Shown here one piece after another: positions 7,415-11,815 of a stretch of DNA of 11,815 nt; position 1 is the first letter of the stretch; every line of letters begins with the position of its first letter. Made by a program: the position numbers and the translations under genes. Below the pieces are notes generated by a model, which was not told the origin of the DNA, did not search any database, and worked only from the letters and a program-made list of their open reading frames with translations. The DNA comes from an uncultured Collinsella sp. (GTDB taxonomy: Bacteria > Actinomycetota > Coriobacteriia > Coriobacteriales > Coriobacteriaceae), in the NCBI GenBank assembly GCA_900752425.1, contig CAADVE010000011.1, positions 1-11,815 on the forward strand. Direction: 5' to 3'.

Positions 7415-8920
7415 CTATTGAGGAAGCTCGATTTCGGCTTCCGACGGGATGCGGAAGTAGGTCTCGGTCCAGTCGGTGAGTTTGTGCTCGAGCTCGCGGG
7501 TGATGGCGCCGTCGAGCATGCGCCAGGTCCAGTTGCCGCCCAGCGTGGCAGGGGTGTTGATGCGCGCCTCGTTGCCCAAGTTGAGCAGGTCCTGCATGGT
7601 GTAGATGCACGTGTCGCTCACGCTGGCGGCGATGGTGCGGTTGAGTGCATCTGCCATGGGTTCGCCGGCCTGCTGATGGGTGTACAGGGCTGCCTGCTCG
7701 CGCTGACGCGGGGTGGCCGTTCCCTCAAACCAACCGCGCGCCGTCTCGTTGTCGTGGGTGCCCACATAGGCGACGGTGTTGGCGATGTAGTTATGCGGCA
7801 GGTAGTACGAGTTGGTGCCCTCAAAGGCAAACTGCAGGATCTTCATGCCGGGGAAGCCCGAGTTGTCGCGCATGTCGATGACGCTGGGGGTGAGGAAGCC
7901 CAGGTCCTCGGCGATGATGGGCAGCGTGCCGAGCTTTTCCTCGAGCGTCTTGAAGAACTTGAGGCCGGGACCCTGCGTCCACGAACCGTAGGACGAATCG
8001 GGCGAGGAGAACGGCACCTCCCAATAGGCTTCGAAGCCGCGGAAGTGATCCAGGCGGATGACGTCGTACATGTCGAGGGCGGCGCGAATGCGGCCCTCCC
8101 ACCAGGAGAAGCCGTCGGACTCCATGGCGTCCCAGTCGTAGATGGGGTTGCCCCAGTACTGGCCGGTGGCCGAGAACTGGTCGGGCGGCGTGCCGGCGAC
8201 GCTCACGGGATTGCCGACGGCGTCGATCTTAAAGAGCTCAGGTGTCGCCCACATCTCGACGGAGTCACGCGAGACATAGATAGGCAGGTCGCCGATGATG
8301 AGAATGTCGCGCTCGTTGGCATAGGCCTTGAGGCGGCTCCACTGGCGATCGAAGAAGTACTGCGTCATCTGGTAGTAGAGCATACGCGCCGGATGGTCGG
8401 CGCAGACCTTGGCGGAAGCCTCGCCGCGGGTGCGGAGCTCCGCGGGCCACTCCCAAAACGCCTTGAGACTGCACTCCTCTTTGACGGTCATGAACTCACA
8501 GTAGGGGATGAGCCAGTCCTTGTTGGCCTGGATAAAGTCATCGAAATCGGCCGGCTTGTCGGCAGCAAAGCGCTCAGCGGCTCGGTCGAGAATCTGACGG
8601 CGGCCGCCAAAGATGGCACCGTAGTCGACATTGCTGGGGTCGGATCCCAGATACACGCCATCGATATCGTGCTGCTCCAGATACCCTGCCTCGATAAGCT
8701 CGGCAAAGTCGATAAAGTTGGGGTTGCCTGCGCGGGCCGAGAACGACTGATAGGGCGAATCGCCATAGCTGGTCGTCGTAAGGGGCAGAATCTGCCAGTA
8801 ATGTTGTTTGCACGAGGCGAGAAAATCGACGAAGTCGTAGGCATTCCAACCAAAGCCGCCGATTCCGTATGGTCCGGGCAGAGATGAGACGGGCATGAGG
8901 ACGCCGCTTGCACGCTCCAT
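7415..8920 (-). CDS. malQ: 4-alpha-glucanotransferase (amylomaltase, GH77)
   Basis: Cytoplasmic enzyme that moves maltosyl and longer units between malto-oligosaccharides, releasing glucose and building chains long enough for the phosphorylase. With the ATG at 8920 it has 501 residues, nearly the length of Thermus amylomaltase. It opens with MERASGVLMPVSSLPGPYGIG, less its last residue, a typical start for the family. Catalytic residues by motif: nucleophile Asp291 in RLDHFRG, acid/base Glu338 in IIAEDLG, and transition-state Asp390 in GTHDNE. SPYQSFSARAGNPNFID is the conserved N-terminal substrate-site segment. GTG at 8932 (505 residues) and TTG at 8935 (506 residues) are alternative in-frame starts. 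ATG is preferred because of the family N-terminus and GGTGAG at 8928-8933 on the + strand as CTCACC. It is followed by glgP, a common maltodextrin pairing. Confidence 0.95.
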   Translation of the reverse strand: MERASGVLMPVSSLPGPYGIGGFGWNAYDFVDFLASCKQHYWQILPLTTTSYGDSPYQSFSARAGNPNFIDFAELIEAGYLEQHDIDGVYLGSDPSNVDYGAIFGGRRQILDRAAERFAADKPADFDDFIQANKDWLIPYCEFMTVKEECSLKAFWEWPAELRTRGEASAKVCADHPARMLYYQMTQYFFDRQWSRLKAYANERDILIIGDLPIYVSRDSVEMWATPELFKIDAVGNPVSVAGTPPDQFSATGQYWGNPIYDWDAMESDGFSWWEGRIRAALDMYDVIRLDHFRGFEAYWEVPFSSPDSSYGSWTQGPGLKFFKTLEEKLGTLPIIAEDLGFLTPSVIDMRDNSGFPGMKILQFAFEGTNSYYLPHNYIANTVAYVGTHDNETARGWFEGTATPRQREQAALYTHQQAGEPMADALNRTIAASVSDTCIYTMQDLLNLGNEARINTPATLGGNWTWRMLDGAITRELEHKLTDWTETYFRIPSEAEIELPQ

Positions 8921-9005
8921 GAATGCACTCACCAACCTTCTTGTTGGGGGGTCGGCCTGCCGATGGGTGTGCAGTCCGCCTCCGATGTTCTGATTCGATA
9001 CGCCT

Positions 9006-9035
9006 ATTGTAAAACATGTTGTTTAAACATGTACA
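9006..9035 (-). promoter_or_regulatory. Candidate malQ promoter with a palindrome filling its spacer
   Basis: On the - strand, TGTACA (9030-9035) and TACAAT (9006-9011) could be -35 and -10 boxes 18 bases apart, about 85 bases before malQ. The spacer is filled by a 7-5-7 inverted repeat, ACATGTT-GTTTA-AACATGT on the + strand (9014-9032). A protein bound there would block RNA polymerase. The half-site resembles ACTTGTT in the palindrome at 75-90 before the importer operon, which suggests one regulator for both, though this is unproven. Confidence 0.45.
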
Positions 9036-9084
9036 GGCAAGATAAAAAAGTTGGTCGATTTTCGGCGAATGGTTACATGCCATG

Positions 9085-9118
9085 AAAAAGCCCCGACCTC
9101 ACAACGTGAGATCGGGGC
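9085..9118 (-). terminator. Rho-independent terminator of galE
   Basis: On the - strand GCCCCGATCTCAC pairs with GTGAGGTCGGGGC (13 pairs, one G-U) around a three-base GTT loop, followed by TTTTT (9085-9089). It starts 22 bases after the galE stop and separates galE from malQ, so malQ needs its own promoter or read-through. The + strand orientation lacks a T-run. Confidence 0.92.
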
Positions 9119-9140
9119 AAGAGCGGTATGTAGGTTTTTG

Positions 9141-10202
9141 CTACTCGGCGTCGGCGAAGCCGTTGGGGTTGTGGCTCTGCCAGTTCCAGCTATCGCGGCA
9201 CATGTCCGCGATGTCGTACTGGGCCTTCCAGCCCATCATGCGCTCGGCCTTGGAGGCATCGCACCAGTTGGCAGCGATGTCGCCGGCGCGGCGCTCACGA
9301 ATCACGTAGGGCAGCTCCTTGCCACAAGCCTTGGAGAAGGCGGCGACGACCTCGAGTACCGAGGTGCCGGTGCCGGTGCCCAGGTTAAAGATCTCGACGC
9401 CGGTCTTGCCGTTCATCCAATTAAGGGCGGCAACGTGACCAGAGGCCAGATCGCACACGTGGATGTAGTCGCGCACGCCGGTGCCGTCGGGGGTGGGGTA
9501 GTCGTTGCCAAAGACCTGAACGGCCTCGAGCTTGCCCACGGCAACCTGGGCGACATAGGGCACCAGGTTGTTGGGGATGCCCTTGGGGTCCTCGCCGATC
9601 AGACCCGACGGATGAGCGCCGATGGGGTTGAAGTAACGGAGCAGCACGACGTCCCACTCGGGGTCGGCGGTGTGGACGTCCATAAGGATCTGCTCGATCA
9701 TCCACTTGGTCCAACCATAGGGGTTGGTCGCGGGCTTCTTAGGATCCTCCTCGGTGACGGGCGGGTTGTCCGGGTCGCCATAGACGGTCGAGGAGCTCGA
9801 GAAGATGATGGACTTGCAGCCATGGTTGCGCATGACGTCAATGAGCACCAGGGTGTTCTCGATGTTGTTGTGGTAGTACTCGACGGGCTTGCTCACCGAT
9901 TCGCCGACGGCCTTAAAGCCGGCGAAGTGGATGACGCGGTCGATCTGGTGGGTATCGAAGATCTTGTTCATTGCATCGCGGTCGAGTACGTTGGCCTCGT
10001 AGAAAGTGAGGTTCTTGGCGGCCTCGTCGCCCACAATGGTTTTGACGCGGTCGATGGCGACGGCGCTGGAGTTGGAGAGGTCATCGACGACGACAACCTG
10101 GTAGCCACCCTCGAGCAGCTGAACGACGGTGTGCGAGCCGATAAAGCCGGCACCGCCGGTAACGAGGACGCAGGTGTCTTTGGGGTCGAGTGCTTGGGAC
10201 AT
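9141..10202 (-). CDS. galE: UDP-glucose 4-epimerase
   Basis: NAD-dependent cytoplasmic enzyme that interconverts UDP-glucose and UDP-galactose (Leloir pathway and sugar-nucleotide supply). It has 353 residues, slightly longer than E. coli GalE (338) because of a ten-residue N-terminal lead. Motifs: Rossmann GGAGFIG (16-22), HFAGFKAVGES (92-102), catalytic Ser137 in FSSSSTVYG, Tyr162 and Lys166 in NPYGWTK, RYFNPIGAHPSG, and GDGTGVRDYIHV-like PDGTGVRDYIHV. The frame stays open upstream for 92 more codons. The ATG at 10202 was chosen because the Rossmann fold starts right after it and AGGAG (10208-10212) is five bases upstream. Position 312 is Asn where E. coli has the gate Tyr299 (AANWCD against PAYWAD), which may widen the substrate range to N-acetylated sugars. 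It has its own promoter and terminator. Confidence 0.96.
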   Translation of the reverse strand: MSQALDPKDTCVLVTGGAGFIGSHTVVQLLEGGYQVVVVDDLSNSSAVAIDRVKTIVGDEAAKNLTFYEANVLDRDAMNKIFDTHQIDRVIHFAGFKAVGESVSKPVEYYHNNIENTLVLIDVMRNHGCKSIIFSSSSTVYGDPDNPPVTEEDPKKPATNPYGWTKWMIEQILMDVHTADPEWDVVLLRYFNPIGAHPSGLIGEDPKGIPNNLVPYVAQVAVGKLEAVQVFGNDYPTPDGTGVRDYIHVCDLASGHVAALNWMNGKTGVEIFNLGTGTGTSVLEVVAAFSKACGKELPYVIRERRAGDIAANWCDASKAERMMGWKAQYDIADMCRDSWNWQSHNPNGFADAE

Positions 10203-10239
10203 GTAGTCTCCTATCGAATCAGGAACACTTCTTGAGGGG

Positions 10240-10266
10240 AGTATAGCGCAGCTAGGTGCGGTGCAA
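10240..10266 (-). promoter_or_regulatory. Candidate galE promoter
   Basis: On the - strand TTGCAC (10261-10266) and TATACT (10240-10245) are good -35 and -10 matches, though the 15-base spacing is short. The -10 lies about 38 bases before the galE start codon, which fits a short leader. Confidence 0.45.
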
Positions 10267-10395
10267 CTGTTTGACACAATGAAGAGCAGAGCAATGATAA
10301 CGTGCTCATAGGACGGGAATGCATAACGGTTCATGGTAGTTCCAGGCTGTGCGCATGCCGCCGGCCGTGCGGTTTTCTGCCGTTCGTGGAAATCG

Positions 10396-10423
10396 TTGGG
10401 ATGCGTCGGATGTACGGTAATAT
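10396..10423 (+). promoter_or_regulatory. Candidate promoter of the secreted hydrolase gene
   Basis: TTGGGA (10396-10401) and TAATAT (10418-10423) are 16 bases apart, a plausible sigma-70 promoter about 45 bases before the ATG. It is back to back with the galE promoter in the 266-base divergent region, in which no other gene was seen. Confidence 0.45.
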
Positions 10424-10468
10424 GTATGTCTTGAGCGACATATAAACAAAACATGTAACGGAGTACAT

Positions 10469-11674
10469 ATGTCACCAAACAGCGATTCCATCTTTACTCA
10501 GGAGCTCTCGCGCCGCACCGCCCTCAAGGCCCTGTTCGGTGCCGCTTCTGCTGCAGTTCTTTTTGGCCTGCCTGCCCGCGCCCATGCTGCCGAGGCCAGC
10601 CAGGAAACCACCGACAAACTGAATGCCGCCCAGGCCAAGCTCGACGAGGTCCAGGCCCAGCTTGATAGCATCGCTAACGAGTATGCGGCGCTCGCTAACA
10701 AGAACGCTCAGACACTCAACGATATCGAGGGCGTTCAGGGTCAGATCGACGACACCCAGGAGCAGATAGACACCAAGAAGTCGGAGCTCAAGAAGAAGCG
10801 TAACGAGCTTTCCGATCGCGTGGCGGCAAGCTACAAGTCGGGTGGCACCAATATCCTGTCGTTGCTGCTCGCTTCTGGTTCGTTTGAGGAGCTCGTCGCC
10901 AACGCACATTACGTCGAGAAGATCAATAAGAGCGACCGTGACGCCATCGAGGACATCCAGACCATCCAGCAAGAGCTCGATACACAGAAGTCCGAGCTTG
11001 AGTCGCAAAAAGCCGACTTGGAGAAGCTCAAGGACCAGCAGACTGCTCAGATGCGGGACATGCAGGCCAAGCAGCAGGAGGTCCAGACGGTTCTGAACGG
11101 CCTCTCCGACGATGTCAAGGAGCTCATGGCCCAGCGCGATTCCGAGATTCTTGCTGCCGCCCAGGCCGAGGAGGCTGCCAAGAAGGCTGCCGCTGCCGCG
11201 GCTGCCGCAAACAAGAACAATTCCTACTCGGGTGGTTCAAGCTCGGGTGGCGGTTCGTATGCGCCCGGAACTCCGCAACAGAATGCCGGCTCGGGCAAGC
11301 AGCAGGCCGTCGTCAACGCGTGCTACTCCACGCCCTCGCCTGGCCAGAACTGGTGCGCGGCGTGGGTCACCAATGTCTTCCGCAACGCCGGCGTTGGTTA
11401 CTTTGGCGGTAACGCGTGCGATATGTTTAACGCATGGTGCTATAGCTCCGATCGCTCGGCGCTGCAGGTGGGCATGATTGTTGCCGACTCATCGCATAGC
11501 GGTACCGGCATGCCGGGTCTGATCTATGGCCACGTGGGCATCTACGTTGGCGGCGGCATCGTTATGAGTAACGAGGGCGCCATCACGTCGAGGTCGCTTG
11601 ACTCGTTCATTGGGTTCTACGGCACTGGCTCTGGCGTGCGCTGGGGCTGGCTCGGCGGTATTGCGCTGTCGTAA
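10469..11674 (+). CDS. Tat-exported coiled-coil protein with C-terminal CHAP/NlpC-P60-like hydrolase domain
   Basis: Probable secreted peptidoglycan hydrolase, 401 residues. The N-terminus has a twin-arginine motif SRRTALK (14-20), a hydrophobic core, and a signal-peptidase site near ARAHA-AE (about residue 40). Residues about 42-245 are almost entirely charged coiled coil with two long helices separated by a YKSGGTNILSLLLASGSFEE segment. This is the layout of the CwlO/PcsB regulatory domain that interacts with FtsEX-type systems. An Ala/Lys stretch and a Gly/Ser linker (about 235-280) lead to the catalytic domain. Likely catalytic residues are Cys296 in NWCAAWV and His355 in YGHVGIYVG, with Asn368 as a possible third member. 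The Cys motif is not the DCSG of classical NlpC/P60, so CHAP-like is equally likely. AACGGAG (10457-10463) is five bases upstream of the ATG. Exact bond cleaved is unknown. Confidence 0.88.
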   Translation: MSPNSDSIFTQELSRRTALKALFGAASAAVLFGLPARAHAAEASQETTDKLNAAQAKLDEVQAQLDSIANEYAALANKNAQTLNDIEGVQGQIDDTQEQIDTKKSELKKKRNELSDRVAASYKSGGTNILSLLLASGSFEELVANAHYVEKINKSDRDAIEDIQTIQQELDTQKSELESQKADLEKLKDQQTAQMRDMQAKQQEVQTVLNGLSDDVKELMAQRDSEILAAAQAEEAAKKAAAAAAAANKNNSYSGGSSSGGGSYAPGTPQQNAGSGKQQAVVNACYSTPSPGQNWCAAWVTNVFRNAGVGYFGGNACDMFNAWCYSSDRSALQVGMIVADSSHSGTGMPGLIYGHVGIYVGGGIVMSNEGAITSRSLDSFIGFYGTGSGVRWGWLGGIALS

Positions 11675-11685
11675 AGCCGACTGGG

Positions 11686-11815
11686 CCGCGTGCCCGCCCG
11701 CAATATATTTGATTGCCTGCTCGGGCAGTCCTGCGCAAGACGAAGGCCACATTAAGTGGCCTTCTTTGCGTGCGGAACTCGCGATCAATCAAATATATTG
11801 GGGGCGGGCACGCGG
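11686..11815. repeat. 130-bp element bounded by 30-base inverted repeats
   Basis: The left arm (11686-11715) and the reverse complement of the right arm (11786-11815) match at 29 of 30 bases. Both consist of a GC-rich outer half (CCGCGTGCCCGCCC) and an AT-rich inner half (CAATATATTTGATTG). The single mismatch lies between the halves. The 70-base middle holds the terminator hairpin. The right arm ends at the last base of the window, so the true length is unknown. It could be a MITE-like repeat, an invertible segment, or an extended terminator structure. Confidence 0.85.
11734..11770 (+). terminator. Terminator hairpin after the secreted hydrolase gene
   Basis: GAAGGCCAC (11742-11750) pairs perfectly with GTGGCCTTC (11756-11764) around ATTAA. 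The stem continues with CGCAA (11734-11738) against TTGCG (11766-11770) past a small bulge. A short TTCTTT follows the main stem. Because it is almost symmetrical it could work in both directions, and it would still be a terminator if the surrounding 130-bp element were inverted. Confidence 0.7.

Noticed and set aside
7418..8887. 489-codon open frame on the + strand over malQ
   Set aside because: Antisense shadow caused by codon bias; malQ on the other strand has all GH77 catalytic motifs.
10361..10376. Small hairpin (CCGC...GCGG followed by TTTT) in the divergent region between galE and the hydrolase gene
   Set aside because: Only four pairs and no gene reads into it, so it is probably chance.
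10203..10478. 92-residue N-terminal extension of GalE in the same frame
   Set aside because: The extension covers the intergenic region with its promoters, has no family similarity, and AGGAG plus an ATG sit just before the Rossmann motif.
1546..11810. Shared 11-base string GGGGGCGGGCA in the 1544-1579 hairpin and the right arm of the terminal repeat (11800-11810)
   Set aside because: A low-complexity G/C string of this length may recur by chance in a GC-rich genome, and the surrounding sequence is different.

Overview
The window looks like chromosomal DNA of a Coriobacteriia member, most probably Collinsella or a close relative. This is an inference from moderately high GC with C/G-ending codons, Tat-type signals on cell-surface proteins, an UgpC/MsmX-type ATPase with a lysine-rich insert, and the overall protein style. 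No rRNA, tRNA, phage, transposase, CRISPR or plasmid gene is visible.

Left half, + strand (1-4670): a complete carbohydrate ABC importer operon. A leader with palindromic sites precedes a Tat-type lipoprotein that binds the sugar (196-1512). Two permeases follow (1600-2454 and 2454-3293, overlapping by one base), then the ATPase (3361-4560). Strong hairpins lie in the binding protein/permease gap and in the permease/ATPase gap, and a Rho-independent terminator closes the unit near 4633-4670.

Centre (4561-5017): a convergent intergenic region without a gene. Between the two facing terminators it holds three copies of a 57-base inverted-repeat unit (4700-4756, 4780-4836, 4861-4917). Each has 15-base arms and exactly 27 bases between them. 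This is the most unusual structure in the window.

Right half, - strand (10202 down to 5018): UDP-glucose 4-epimerase (galE) with its own terminator, then 4-alpha-glucanotransferase (malQ), then alpha-glucan phosphorylase (glgP). malQ and glgP read in the same direction, with a GC-rich hairpin between them. Importer, MalQ, GlgP and GalE fit one scheme. Malto-oligosaccharides are imported, MalQ disproportionates them into longer chains, and GlgP phosphorolyses these to glucose-1-phosphate. GalE connects UDP-glucose and UDP-galactose for galactose use or surface polysaccharide. The importer's substrate is inferred from this neighbourhood, not from its sequence alone.

Right end, + strand (10469-11815): a Tat-signal, coiled-coil secreted protein with a C-terminal CHAP/NlpC-P60-like cysteine hydrolase domain, probably a peptidoglycan hydrolase. 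Its terminator sits inside a 130-bp structure bounded by 30-base inverted repeats that match at 29 of 30 positions. The outer repeat ends at the last base of the window, so it may extend beyond it.
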